This document shows, one piece after another, positions 37,092 through 45,743 of a stretch of 61,789 nt of DNA. Origin of the DNA: Mycobacterium sp. UM_CSW. Lineage in GTDB: Bacteria; Actinomycetota; Actinomycetes; Mycobacteriales; Mycobacteriaceae. The stretch's first letter is position 1; each line of letters begins with the position of its first letter. The translations under genes were made by a program, and so were the position numbers. The stretch spans positions 1 through 61,789 of the forward strand of contig NZ_AUWQ01000048.1 in NCBI RefSeq assembly GCF_000455205.1, in the 5' to 3' direction. A model generated the notes under the pieces. The model was not told the origin of the DNA and searched no databases. It saw nothing but the letters and a program-made list of their open reading frames with translations.

Positions 37092-38441
37092 CTAGGCGTC
37101 GGGGCACGCACGACCCGGCCCGAGAGGACGGAACCGAACCCTGGTGCCGTTGCGGGGTGCGAGCATGATGGAGCGCCGCACGATCCGCTCCGACTCCTCG
37201 TCGACGGCGCTGAACTCCCCCTCACGCAGCAGCGTGTGCAGCACGGTGATGAGCTCGCGCATCGAGAACGCGGCGCCCAGACACCGTTTGACGCCACCGC
37301 CGAACGGCACCCATGCGTAGGTCTCGGGTCGGGCGCCGAGGAATCTCTCCGGGCGGAACTCGTTGGGGTGCTCGTAGGTGTGCGGGTTGCGGTTGATCGC
37401 GATGATGTGGACCACGATCCGGGTGCCGCCCTTCACGACATAGCCACCGATCGGAAACGGCTGTGCCGCAACGCGTGCCGTGAGGGGCGCTGGCGGCCGG
37501 ACCCGCAGCGTCTCGTGAATCACCGCGGTCGTAAAGGCTTCCTCACCGCTCAGGGCTTCGGCCTGTACCCGTCGTAGCGCGTCGGGGTGGTGCAGCAGCA
37601 GGTCGAAGACCCAGGCCAGTGTCGTCGCGGTGGTCTCGTGACCCGCCAGCATCAGGGTGATCAGGTCGTCGCGAATCTCGCTGTCGGACATCGGTTCCCC
37701 GTCGTCGCCGCGGGCGCACATCAGCAGCGAGAGGATGTCGAGCTGCTCGCCCAGGCGGGGGTCTTCGCGCCGTCGCGCGATGAGCGGCATGACGACGCCG
37801 TCGATCTCGTCGTTGGCCCGCGCCCGCTGCGGCCACACCCTCAACGCGCCGAGGTGACGGAGCGCGTAGCGGACGGTCAATTGCTCTGAGACACCGAGGT
37901 TTAGCAGGCGCTCAAAGGGCTTGCCCAGCCGGCGGACCTCTTCGGGATCATCGACGCCGAAGGTGACCCTGACGATCACGTCCAGTGTCAGCGCGCGCGC
38001 CGCCTTCAGCATTTCGAACGGGCGGTCAACGGGCCAGCTGTGCATCGCCGCGCGGGCGCAGTTCTGCATGATCGGCACGTAACTGCTCAGCGCGGCGCCG
38101 TGCAGCGGGGGCGTCAAGAGCTTGCGCCGGCGCAGATGCTCCGGTTCCTCCTGCACGAACATCGACCCTGAGCCGTAGATGGCCGCCGCCGGTCCGACGC
38201 CCTCGCCGCCGAGCAGCACGTCCGGCGGGGCGGTGAAGACCTGCTTGACGAGTTCGGGGTCGGACACGATCGCCACGTCGCCCAGGCTGAGCACGGGCAT
38301 GGTCATGATCGGCCCGTAGCGGCGGATCAACCGCAGCATCCGCCGCTCGCCGCCGACAAGATAGGCGGCGGCATACGCCGCGGCGAACAGCGGCCGAAGT
38401 ATGCGCGGAGCCGGCAGGCCGGGCGGACGGCTCAAGGCCAC
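37092..38441 (-). CDS. Cytochrome P450, CYP137-like
   Basis: 449 residues. The heme thiolate loop is FGGGVKRCLG with Cys387; the I-helix oxygen motif is AGHETT and the K-helix ExxR is ETLR. In M. tuberculosis cyp137 (Rv3685c) follows Rv3684, so this is the likely counterpart now separated from it by the inserted segment. Substrate unknown; no ferredoxin gene is beside it. Confidence 0.9.
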   Translation of the reverse strand: MALSRPPGLPAPRILRPLFAAAYAAAYLVGGERRMLRLIRRYGPIMTMPVLSLGDVAIVSDPELVKQVFTAPPDVLLGGEGVGPAAAIYGSGSMFVQEEPEHLRRRKLLTPPLHGAALSSYVPIMQNCARAAMHSWPVDRPFEMLKAARALTLDVIVRVTFGVDDPEEVRRLGKPFERLLNLGVSEQLTVRYALRHLGALRVWPQRARANDEIDGVVMPLIARRREDPRLGEQLDILSLLMCARGDDGEPMSDSEIRDDLITLMLAGHETTATTLAWVFDLLLHHPDALRRVQAEALSGEEAFTTAVIHETLRVRPPAPLTARVAAQPFPIGGYVVKGGTRIVVHIIAINRNPHTYEHPNEFRPERFLGARPETYAWVPFGGGVKRCLGAAFSMRELITVLHTLLREGEFSAVDEESERIVRRSIMLAPRNGTRVRFRPLGPGRACPDA

Positions 38442-38495
38442 GCTGACGACCGAAACACGGGGGGGCCTAGATGGTCAAGGCCGCCCGCGACGGCG

Positions 38496-38792
38496 TTACG
38501 CGCAGTCTGCGCAGACCGGAAGACCCGAGCTCGAGGGGCGTAACCGGCTGCGGTGCTGCACTAGAAAGCAGCTCGAGCAGGTGAACTCGTCGGAGCGCTG
38601 GGGTATCACCGTCACCGACAGTTCCTCGCCGGAAAGGTCCGCGCCGGGCAGCTCGAAGAAGACCACGTCGTTGGGGTCCTCGTCGACCACCGCGGTGGGT
38701 GTACCGGCGGCTGCGAGTTCGCGTAGCGCGGACGCGTCCTGGGTCTCGGCGTCGGGTATGCGGCGTGCGTCGTAATCGCTGGTGGTCGTCAT
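38496..38792 (-). CDS. DUF4193 small zinc-ribbon-like protein
   Basis: 98 residues from ATG 38792, with GGAGG upstream. The ELPGADLSGEELSV motif followed by CSSC and CADC pairs is that of DUF4193 proteins, such as M. tuberculosis Rv2699c; the Cys pairs probably bind zinc. A DUF4193 copy with its own SigF-type promoter suggests a stress-induced paralogue. Function unknown. Confidence 0.82.
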   Translation of the reverse strand: MTTTSDYDARRIPDAETQDASALRELAAAGTPTAVVDEDPNDVVFFELPGADLSGEELSVTVIPQRSDEFTCSSCFLVQHRSRLRPSSSGLPVCADCA

Positions 38793-38856
38793 GGCTGTTC
38801 CTCCCTGCTGGACGACGGGCTGACGCACTTGCCTGTACTCACCCGTGGCTGAGTCG

Positions 38857-38882
38857 GTACCCCGATCACGTGTCGATAACAC
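38857..38882 (-). promoter_or_regulatory. SigF-type promoter upstream of the DUF4193 gene
   Basis: GTGTT (38882-38878), 15 bp, GGGTAC (38862-38857), about 65 bases before the start codon. The -35 departs from the usual GTTT. Confidence 0.5.
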
Positions 38883-38946
38883 CTAATCGGCTCAAAAAAT
38901 TGCGCGGACGACAATTGGGCGCCTCCCATGGCCGCGGAGGGCCGAC

Positions 38947-39219
38947 TCAGCAGGCGATCGGCGTCTTGGCGTGCGCCGCGGAGCCGCCGGCTCTCGTGCC
39001 GTGCAGAAACAATGCGACGTTGAAGGCCCGGCGCTGGCTCCGGGAAACGAAAGCCAGGCCGATCCAGGGCGCCACAACGGCGAGGAGCAGCGCCACGATC
39101 GCCGCCCCCGCATGCCCGGTGAACAGCGCAAGAACGCCAACCACCAGACCGACCGCCCAGATGGCGGCAGCCACGCGGCCTGCGATGCTTGGACGCAACG
39201 GGCCGGACGTGTCGAGCAT
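38947..39219 (-). CDS. Small two-helix membrane protein
   Basis: 90 residues with two hydrophobic helices (about 16-34 and 38-57) and a polar Ala/Gly-rich tail. Not recognised. A SigF-type promoter places its transcript start a few bases before the ATG, so it is probably leaderless and stress-induced. Confidence 0.68.
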   Translation of the reverse strand: MLDTSGPLRPSIAGRVAAAIWAVGLVVGVLALFTGHAGAAIVALLLAVVAPWIGLAFVSRSQRRAFNVALFLHGTRAGGSAAHAKTPIAC

Positions 39220-39228
39220 GCGCCCCTT

Positions 39229-39254
39229 ATGCCCGGTCAGACCGAAAATTAAAC
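39229..39254 (-). promoter_or_regulatory. SigF-type promoter of the two-helix membrane protein
   Basis: GTTT (39254-39251), 16 bp, GGGCAT (39234-39229), ten bases from the ATG at 39219. Confidence 0.6.
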
Positions 39255-39283
39255 ATTTCGGCGGCGGCTCGGCCGGGCGACGG

Positions 39284-39595
39284 TCAACTGCTGGGCGGCG
39301 GTGCGGGCTTGTCGGAATTCATTGCCTGCCAGCGCACTTCGGCCGCGCGCACCTTGCGGTGCGTCTGCAACAGCCAGGCCACGCCCCCGGCACCCGACAC
39401 GGCGGCCAGCAGCACGACCATCGAACCGACCAGGAGGTGCCCGGTCGCGAACGCGTAAAGCCCGATCACCAGGGCGACCACGGCGACGGCCGCCGACGCG
39501 AGGCCGGGGGCATTGGCGGCGTGCGTCAACGATTCGCCGGCATGCTGGCGAGAAGTACGGTGGTGGTCAAGCGGGTCGCTTTTCGGGGTTCGCAA
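39284..39595 (-). CDS. UsfY-like membrane protein
   Basis: 103 residues from TTG 39595, chosen because ACGAGGAG stands just before it. The N-terminal DPLDHHRTSRQHAGES stretch and two helices (about 33-75) match UsfY, the protein encoded upstream of usfX-sigF in M. tuberculosis. Function is unknown, but UsfY belongs to the SigF regulon, and the promoter here has the SigF form. Confidence 0.72.
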   Translation of the reverse strand: MRTPKSDPLDHHRTSRQHAGESLTHAANAPGLASAAVAVVALVIGLYAFATGHLLVGSMVVLLAAVSGAGGVAWLLQTHRKVRAAEVRWQAMNSDKPAPPPSS

Positions 39596-39668
39596 ATTCT
39601 CTCCTCGTGAAAACGCTTTTGTAGCAGTGCTGTTCGCATGGCGGATCGTGCAGAAGCCTCGTCGAGGT

Positions 39669-39694
39669 CTACCCGTCGCCCCGATGGGCCAAAC
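39669..39694 (-). promoter_or_regulatory. SigF-type promoter of the UsfY-like gene
   Basis: GTTT (39694-39691), 16 bp, GGGTAG (39674-39669). The leader to the TTG would be about 67 nt. Confidence 0.6.
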
Positions 39695-39737
39695 GACGGC
39701 TCGTGTCAGCCGGCCCCGCCGCGGGTATGCCCCGCGA

Positions 39738-40439
39738 ATGCGCAAACCCCCCGCCGTCCTGTTCGACGTGGACGGAACCCTCGTCGACTCCAACTATCTG
39801 CACGTCTACGCATGGCAGCGCGCCTTCGACGCCGAAGGCATGCCCGTCGCGGCCTGGCAGATCCACCGCTGCATCGGCATGGACGGCGACACGCTGGTGC
39901 AGTCGCTGTGCGACAGCCAGGGCGGGGCACCCGACGACGTGCAGGATCGGCTCAGCGACGCCCACAGCCGCTACTACCGCGAGGTCACCCCGCTGCTGGC
40001 CCCCTTGCCCGGCGCCCGGGAGCTGCTGCAGCGCGTCGCCGCCCTCGGACTGCAAGTTGTGCTGGCCAGTTCGGCACCCGAGGACGAACTCAAAACCCTG
40101 CTCAAGACGCTCGACTGTGACGACGTCATCACCGCGAAGACATCGTCGCGCGACGTCGACACCGCCAAACCCGACCCCGGCATTGTGCAGGTGGCGCTCG
40201 ACCGGGCCGGGGTGGACGCGGACCACGCGGTGTTCGTCGGCGACGCGGTGTGGGATGCCCACGCCGCCGGGGCTGCGGGACTGCCGTGCATCGGGCTTTT
40301 GAGCGGCGGCATCTCCCGCGCCGAGTTGGAGTCGGCCGGCGCGTCACCGATTTTCACGGATCCGCAGGATCTCCTCGAGCATCTGGACTCCACCCGGATC
40401 GGGGCGCTACATACCGCGCGTGCGGAGCAACAGCGGTAA
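39738..40439 (+). CDS. HAD-superfamily phosphatase
   Basis: 233 residues. Motif I is FDVDGTLVDS near the N terminus, motif II is LASSAP, and motifs III and IV are AKPDPG and GDAVWD. A helical cap follows motif I, as in the beta-phosphoglucomutase/Gph group. Substrate unknown. GGGTAT ends ten bases before the ATG and could be the -10 of a further SigF-type promoter, but the -35 is poor. Its 3' end overlaps the convergent DUF6328-like gene by 33 bp. Confidence 0.85.
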   Translation: MRKPPAVLFDVDGTLVDSNYLHVYAWQRAFDAEGMPVAAWQIHRCIGMDGDTLVQSLCDSQGGAPDDVQDRLSDAHSRYYREVTPLLAPLPGARELLQRVAALGLQVVLASSAPEDELKTLLKTLDCDDVITAKTSSRDVDTAKPDPGIVQVALDRAGVDADHAVFVGDAVWDAHAAGAAGLPCIGLLSGGISRAELESAGASPIFTDPQDLLEHLDSTRIGALHTARAEQQR

Positions 40440-40913
40440 GAGCCACCAAAAGAATGCAAACAGCGCCAACGCACAAGCTCCCGCGATGAGCCCGGCGCTG
40501 CGCCCGGCAACCGAGTCGAAAACGATGACCGTCACCCCGGTCAGGGCGGTTCCCAGCAGCCCGAGCCCGGCGTAGGCGCATCGGTGCGCTGCCGAGACCA
40601 GGACCTGGAGGCGGTGCCGCCGGAACAGCAGCCGATGAATGCCGACCGGGGCGACGAGCAGCACCGTCGCGCCCACCGAACAGCCGACGGTCACCAGGTA
40701 CACGATCCGCATGGGTTCGGCGAGAATGTCGAAGCGCTGCTGGAACGGCAGCGTCAACAGGAAGCCGGTGAGCAGCTGAACGCCCGTTTGCACGACGCGC
40801 AGCTCCTGCAGCAGGCTGTTCCAATTGCGGTCCAGCCGTTCGATTTCGGTCTCGCCGCGCTGGCTGCGATCCCACTGCTGGTCATCTTCCGGATGATCGA
40901 CGTCGTCACCCAT
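40407..40913 (-). CDS. DUF6328-like four-helix membrane protein
   Basis: 168 residues from ATG 40913 (another ATG lies four codons upstream). A charged N-terminal region (ETEIERLDRNWNSLLQELRV) leads into four hydrophobic helices, the layout of DUF6328 proteins sometimes labelled as sodium/proton antiporter-like without proof. Divergent from the DyP operon across about 105 bp. Confidence 0.72.
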   Translation of the reverse strand: MGDDVDHPEDDQQWDRSQRGETEIERLDRNWNSLLQELRVVQTGVQLLTGFLLTLPFQQRFDILAEPMRIVYLVTVGCSVGATVLLVAPVGIHRLLFRRHRLQVLVSAAHRCAYAGLGLLGTALTGVTVIVFDSVAGRSAGLIAGACALALFAFFWWLLPLLLRTRGM

Positions 40914-41018
40914 AACACCGATCATCCCACCGGAAGTGATTTGCGGGCCAACGACCTTCCGAAGGGCCGGGCCGCGGTGAAGAATCGACCCAACAGGTCC
41001 GACCACGGGGAGAACACG

Positions 41019-41579
41019 ATGCCGACCATCGACCACGAATGGAGTAAACCCGCCGCGATGGCCATCCCCGCGGAGGGGTATTTCGAACTGCAGCGCGGCC
41101 GGTACGGCCCCGTCTTTCCGCGGACGCCCGCCTGTTACGGCTTCTCCATCATCGCCAAGGTCAAGCCCGGACGCGAGGACGTGATCCGCGAATACGGCAA
41201 GACGATCCAGGCGGCGATAGAGTCCCAGCCCGACCTGTTGGCCCCGCTGCGCCTGCACTACCTGCGCTGGGTCCTTTTCGACGTCGGCTTCGGACTGCAC
41301 TTCCAATACCAAGGGATCTTCGACACCGATTTCGACAAGTACACCGAGGACGCGATAAAACTGTTCTCGCAGTCGGGCGTCACCACCGTCTTCACCAACC
41401 TCGAGGGCTTCCCGGAGGATTGGCAGACCAACCCGGACGCGTTCATCAAGTTCGTACGTGAGCACCAGTTCCCCAGCTTCCTGGAGTACGGCGAGTACCC
41501 CTACGTCACCGCCGACGAGATCAAAAAGGCGCTGCGCCTCAAGGCCGCCTTCTCCGACATGCTCGACCAGATGCAGTAA
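41019..41579 (+). CDS. Unknown protein encoded first in the DyP operon
   Basis: 186 residues from ATG 41019. The central part (FSIIAKVKPGREDVIREYGKTI, then a strand-rich stretch ending FTNLEGFPEDW) has the look of a ferredoxin-like alpha/beta barrel half, the fold also used by DyP peroxidases and chlorite dismutases, but no heme ligand could be assigned. The C terminus is helical and charged. I do not recognise the family. The next ATG follows its stop directly, so it is coupled to the peroxidase. Confidence 0.72.
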   Translation: MPTIDHEWSKPAAMAIPAEGYFELQRGRYGPVFPRTPACYGFSIIAKVKPGREDVIREYGKTIQAAIESQPDLLAPLRLHYLRWVLFDVGFGLHFQYQGIFDTDFDKYTEDAIKLFSQSGVTTVFTNLEGFPEDWQTNPDAFIKFVREHQFPSFLEYGEYPYVTADEIKKALRLKAAFSDMLDQMQ

Positions 41580-42896
41580 ATGCTTGAGTTAGACAACATC
41601 CAGCACATCCTGGTGACCCGCACACCGGCGATGACGGGGCGCTACGAATTCTTGTCGTTCGACAGTCCGGCGGGCGGACGAGCGTGGCTGGGCGAGCTGG
41701 TGGACAAGGCCCAGTCGGCGTCGGACGTTCGGCGGACGATGGACAGCAGTGACCGGTGGGTTACTCTCGCCTTCACCTGGAATGGGCTGCGGGCGTTGGG
41801 AGTTCCCGACGAGTCGCTGGCCACCTTCCCGGACGAGTTTCGCGAGGGCATGGCGGCGCGCGCCGACATCTTGGGCGACACCGGATCCAACCACCCGCGC
41901 AACTGGGTGGGCGGTTTGGCCGGTGACGACCTGCACGCGATCGCGATCCTGTTCGCGCGCAACGACGTCGAGCACCGGCGTTGCACCGCGGTGCACGCCG
42001 ACCTCGTCGCGCGGTGTCCGGGGGTGCGCGTGCTGTCCTTCCTGGACTTGAATGCGACGCCACCCTTCGACTACGCCCACGACCACTTCGGGTTCCGGGA
42101 CCGGTTGTCGCAGCCGGTGATCGAAGGAAGCGGCGAGGAGCCGACGCCCGGATCCGGGGGCCCATTGAAGCCGGGCGAGTTCATCCTCGGCTACCCCGAC
42201 GAGGAGGGCGTCGTCCCGAAACTGCCGCAGCCCGAGGAACTCTCGCGCAACGGCAGCTACATGGCGTACCGGCGCCTGCGCGAGCATGTCGGCCTCTTCC
42301 GCGATTACCTGGCGTCGCAGGCGCATACACCGGAGGGGCAAGAGCTCCTCGCCGCCAAGTTGATGGGACGGTGGCGCAGCGGCGCCCCGCTCGTCCTGTC
42401 GCCCGAGCGCGACGACCCCGAACTCGGCGCGGACCCCATGCGCAACAACGACTTCAACTACAAGGAGATGGACCCGTTCGGGTACGCGGTGCCGTTGGGT
42501 TCCCATGCGCGACGGCTGAATCCGCGCGACACGACGGTCAACATGAACCGGCGCCGCATGATCCGCCGCGGCGCCACCTACGGCGAGGCGCTTCCCGAGG
42601 GCGCCGACGACGACGGCGCGGACCGGGGCATCGCCGCGTTCATCATCTGCGCCAGCCTGGTCCGCCAGTTCGAGTTCGCGCAGAACGTGTGGATCAATGA
42701 TCGCAACTTTCACGAGCTGGGCAACGAACGCGACCCGATCTGCGGAACACAGGACGGCACACTGGAATACAAGATTCCGAAGCGTCCGATCCGGAAAGTT
42801 CTCAAGGGGTTGCCGGCCTTCACCACGCTCACGGGCGGCGCCTACTTCTTCCTTCCCGGCATCAACGGCCTGAAGTACCTTGCGAGGACACCGTGA
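41580..42896 (+). CDS. DyP-type heme peroxidase family protein
   Basis: 438 residues. C-terminal DyP features are clear: proximal His309 in GSHARRLNPRD, distal Arg in NRRRMIRRGATYGE, and the RGIAAFI...RQFEFAQNVW segment. The normally strict GxxDG motif is GFRDR at 171-175, keeping the catalytic Asp174 but replacing the last Gly by Arg. There is no TAT signal, so it is cytoplasmic unless exported by a partner or an encapsulin. DyP enzymes use hydrogen peroxide to oxidise dyes, lignin or porphyrins. The gene overlaps its downstream neighbour by GTGA. Confidence 0.85.
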   Translation: MLELDNIQHILVTRTPAMTGRYEFLSFDSPAGGRAWLGELVDKAQSASDVRRTMDSSDRWVTLAFTWNGLRALGVPDESLATFPDEFREGMAARADILGDTGSNHPRNWVGGLAGDDLHAIAILFARNDVEHRRCTAVHADLVARCPGVRVLSFLDLNATPPFDYAHDHFGFRDRLSQPVIEGSGEEPTPGSGGPLKPGEFILGYPDEEGVVPKLPQPEELSRNGSYMAYRRLREHVGLFRDYLASQAHTPEGQELLAAKLMGRWRSGAPLVLSPERDDPELGADPMRNNDFNYKEMDPFGYAVPLGSHARRLNPRDTTVNMNRRRMIRRGATYGEALPEGADDDGADRGIAAFIICASLVRQFEFAQNVWINDRNFHELGNERDPICGTQDGTLEYKIPKRPIRKVLKGLPAFTTLTGGAYFFLPGINGLKYLARTP

Positions 42897-43897
42897 GCGC
42901 ACCTGCACGCACCTACAACCAGAACCACGTATCCCGAGCGCACACCCCGGGTCGTCGCCGCATCAGCATCTATTGGACCTGGAGTTACCCCTGGGAGGCA
43001 CAACGCGATCCCGCCGCGCTGGACAATCGGTTCTCCACCATGACCGAGGTCCGCCGGGTGGCCTGGCCGAACTACGAGACGCCGGAATGGGACGACGCGC
43101 ACTTCCTGCAGGGCATCGCCGGGACGCTCGAGCTGTTCCACCGCTCGACACTGCACTTCCAGCAACTGGCCGGCGAGGCGACCGGTCACCCCGTCGCGGT
43201 CTTCCAGCGCATCGACCAGGCCGGCTATCACCTACCGATCGACGAGCGGGTGCTGGCCGACACCGACACCCTCATGGTCTTCGGGCTCGACCACGTGCTC
43301 GGGCAGGAAGAGGCGAGGCCCGAGGAGGTGGAGGCGATTCGCGCCTGGCTGCAGCGCGAGGGCACCTGCCTGCTGTTGGCGCCGCACCACGACGTCGGCT
43401 TCACCGACGACGCGAAACAGCGCCAGACCGAGTTCCTGCACCACGGCGACCCGCTGGTCCCCCGCCAACAGCGGTTCAGCCAATACACCCGCTCCCTGAT
43501 GAAGGCCCTCGACGTACCCGTCTACAACAAGTGGGGCCTGCGGCCGGCGGCCACCGACGGCCAGATCGCGCCGCTGACGGGCTTCCGCGACCTCGACGCG
43601 CCCGGGCTGCTGGACCAAGTCACCACCTTCAACTTCCATCCCCACCTGCCGCACTACGAATTGACGGCGCCCGAAAGTGCCGCCCTGCGCGTGCTGGGGC
43701 GCCAACGAATCGACCCCACGCGGCCACATCCCTTCACCGAGGCCGGCAAGACCGAATTCAACGCCCTGATCTGGATGCCGCCCGACGGGGGCCGGGCCGG
43801 CGACATCGTGTTGGTCGACTCCACCAACTTCACGACGCTCTTCGGCGGCACCGAAAGCCTGGCGAACTTCTGGCGAAACTTCTCGCTGATGCGATAG
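42893..43897 (+). CDS. Unknown protein encoded last in the DyP operon
   Basis: 334 residues from GTG 42893 (GTGA overlap with the DyP stop). Strands and turns (ISIYWTWSYPW; LMVFGLDHVL; EGTCLLLAPHHDVG) suggest a class I amidotransferase-like or ThuA-like alpha/beta domain, with His pairs at PHH and HPHLPHYEL that could bind metal. No nucleophile Cys was found at an elbow, so catalysis of the amidotransferase type is not supported. I do not recognise the family. It may act on the product of the peroxidase. Confidence 0.72.
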   Translation: MSAPARTYNQNHVSRAHTPGRRRISIYWTWSYPWEAQRDPAALDNRFSTMTEVRRVAWPNYETPEWDDAHFLQGIAGTLELFHRSTLHFQQLAGEATGHPVAVFQRIDQAGYHLPIDERVLADTDTLMVFGLDHVLGQEEARPEEVEAIRAWLQREGTCLLLAPHHDVGFTDDAKQRQTEFLHHGDPLVPRQQRFSQYTRSLMKALDVPVYNKWGLRPAATDGQIAPLTGFRDLDAPGLLDQVTTFNFHPHLPHYELTAPESAALRVLGRQRIDPTRPHPFTEAGKTEFNALIWMPPDGGRAGDIVLVDSTNFTTLFGGTESLANFWRNFSLMR

Positions 43898-43912
43898 GGC
43901 CGCGAAGGCGCG

Positions 43913-44281
43913 TCAGCGGGTGCTGTTGCCGTCCCGGACCGCGGTCAACGCGTCGTCCAGCGTCGGGTACAGCGGGAAGGTCTTGTCCAGACCCGTGAGG
44001 TGGATCGGCCGCCTGGTCGCCGGGCCGCGCGCGACGACACCGAACTCGATGGATTTGCCTAGTCTTTCGTACGTCGCGGCCAGGATCTTCAAACCGACCG
44101 AGCCGAGGAACTCCACCGCCGAAAGGTCGATGACCAGTGCCGTCGGACCGTCCGCGATCACGGAGCTGATGGCCTGTTCGAGCGCCGGGGCGGTGACCAG
44201 ATCGATTTCGCCGCTGACGCTGACCACGGACACGCCATCGTGGTCGGTAACCAGCGTGGTGATCGAATCAGGAGCTGACAA
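43913..44281 (-). CDS. rsfB: Anti-anti-sigma factor RsfB
   Basis: 122 residues, one STAS domain. The phosphorylatable Ser61 lies in FLGSVGLKIL. Length and sequence match M. tuberculosis RsfB (Rv3687c), which frees SigF by binding its anti-sigma factor UsfX/RsbW when unphosphorylated. It faces away from the stressosome genes across 156 bp; that gap holds no clear SigF-type promoter. Confidence 0.9.
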   Translation of the reverse strand: MSAPDSITTLVTDHDGVSVVSVSGEIDLVTAPALEQAISSVIADGPTALVIDLSAVEFLGSVGLKILAATYERLGKSIEFGVVARGPATRRPIHLTGLDKTFPLYPTLDDALTAVRDGNSTR

Positions 44282-44437
44282 TGGCGATCCTTTGTCCCGG
44301 GCCTTGAGTGTGGTGCAAGCCTAGCCTGCCATGCGAACTGCGAGAAGAATATGCCCTCGACAGTTGGGGCGCGATTATCCAGGCTAGTCTCCCCCATAGG
44401 CATACTGCGGAGCGCGCTGCGGCACATGGGAGGCCAG

Positions 44438-45331
44438 ATGTCAGATTCGCTGTCGGATTTAGGCACCACCAGCACCGCCGCGCAGACGGTCAGCGAGGGC
44501 CTGCTGCCTCAGCTGGTCCAGCACCTGCGCCAGAACCGCACCGTCCTGCGCGAGGAGTGGGCGCGCAGGATCACCGAGGCCGAGCTGCTCACCGCCATGA
44601 CCCCGGAGGAGATCTTCTCCGAAGCGACGACGGTGTACGACAGCTACGTCGAGGTGCTCGAGACCGGTAGCGTCGAGGCGCTGCAGGATTACGCGCGCGA
44701 CCTGTCGGAACGCATCATCCCCCGAGGCGTGGAAACCGACGAGGTCGTCGGCATCGTGCTGCTGCTCCGCGACGTGCTGGCGCGGTCGCTGTTCGAGAAG
44801 TATCAGACCGACTTCGAGATGCTCAACCGCGTCCTCGACGCGTACGAGCCGGCGGCCAACCGCATCGCCAACACGGTGGCCGTGTCGTTCGTGCAGGAAC
44901 GCGAGCGCATCATCCGCCAGCAGCAGGAGGCCATCCGCGAGCTGTCGACGCCGGTGCTGCAGGTGCGCGAGCAGCTGCTGATTCTGCCGATCATCGGCGT
45001 GCTGGACAGCCAGCGAGCCCGCCAGGTCACCGAACAGCTGCTGCGGGCGATCCGCGCGAACCGCGCGAAAGTCGTCGTCATCGACATCACCGGTGTGCCC
45101 ACCATCGACTCCACGGTGGCGAACCACCTCGTGCAGACGGTCGACGCGTCGGGGTTGATGGGCGCCAGCGTGATCATCACGGGCCTGTCGTCGGAAATCG
45201 CTCTGACGCTGGTCACCATCGGGCTGGACCTGTCCAAGATGAACGCCGTCGGCGACCTGCAGGGCGGCATCGAAGAAGCCGAACGGCTGCTCGGTTACGA
45301 AGTCACGCGTACCGGTGAGCAGACCGGATAG
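44438..45331 (+). CDS. Stressosome sensor RsbR-like protein
   Basis: 297 residues from ATG 44438, with GGGAGG upstream. An RsbRD-type helical N-terminal domain (about 20-160) and a C-terminal STAS domain joined by the linker helix QQEAIRELSTPVLQV. Thr171 in that linker and Ser225 in VPTIDST align with the two RsbT phosphorylation sites of Bacillus RsbRA (T171, T205). It should co-assemble with RsbS into the stressosome scaffold and hold RsbT until stress is sensed. Confidence 0.88.
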   Translation: MSDSLSDLGTTSTAAQTVSEGLLPQLVQHLRQNRTVLREEWARRITEAELLTAMTPEEIFSEATTVYDSYVEVLETGSVEALQDYARDLSERIIPRGVETDEVVGIVLLLRDVLARSLFEKYQTDFEMLNRVLDAYEPAANRIANTVAVSFVQERERIIRQQQEAIRELSTPVLQVREQLLILPIIGVLDSQRARQVTEQLLRAIRANRAKVVVIDITGVPTIDSTVANHLVQTVDASGLMGASVIITGLSSEIALTLVTIGLDLSKMNAVGDLQGGIEEAERLLGYEVTRTGEQTG

Positions 45332-45353
45332 CCACCATTAGCACGAGCCCCCC

Positions 45354-45743
45354 ATGCCAGTACCGATCCTGAAACAGGGCGCGATTCTGATCGCTTCGGT
45401 GCAGTCGGCGCTCACCGACTCCGACGCCGAACGCCTTCGCTTCGACCTGATGGAAAGGGTCAGCCGGTTTCGCGCGCAGGGAATCATCGTCGACGTCACC
45501 GCCATCGACGTGATGGACTCGTTCGCCGCGCGCTCGCTGCGAACCATCGCCCACATGACCCGGCTGCGCGGCGCGGACACCGTGATCGTGGGTCTACAAC
45601 CGGAAGTGGCCTTCGCGATGGTGCAACTGGGCCTGCAGTTCGACGACATGAACACCGCACTGGATCTCGAAGAGGGCCTCGCGCTGCTGAATCGCCAAGG
45701 CGGAGTGGGGAAATCGACGATCGGGCGCGATGGTGGCGGGTGA
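45354..45743 (+). CDS. Stressosome scaffold protein RsbS-like
   Basis: 129 residues, a single STAS domain with Ser56 in VMDSFAAR at the place of the RsbS phosphoserine (S59 in Bacillus). It begins PVPILKQGAILIASVQ, as RsbS does. It lies 22 bp after rsbR and overlaps rsbT by 14 bp. Confidence 0.9.
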   Translation: MPVPILKQGAILIASVQSALTDSDAERLRFDLMERVSRFRAQGIIVDVTAIDVMDSFAARSLRTIAHMTRLRGADTVIVGLQPEVAFAMVQLGLQFDDMNTALDLEEGLALLNRQGGVGKSTIGRDGGG

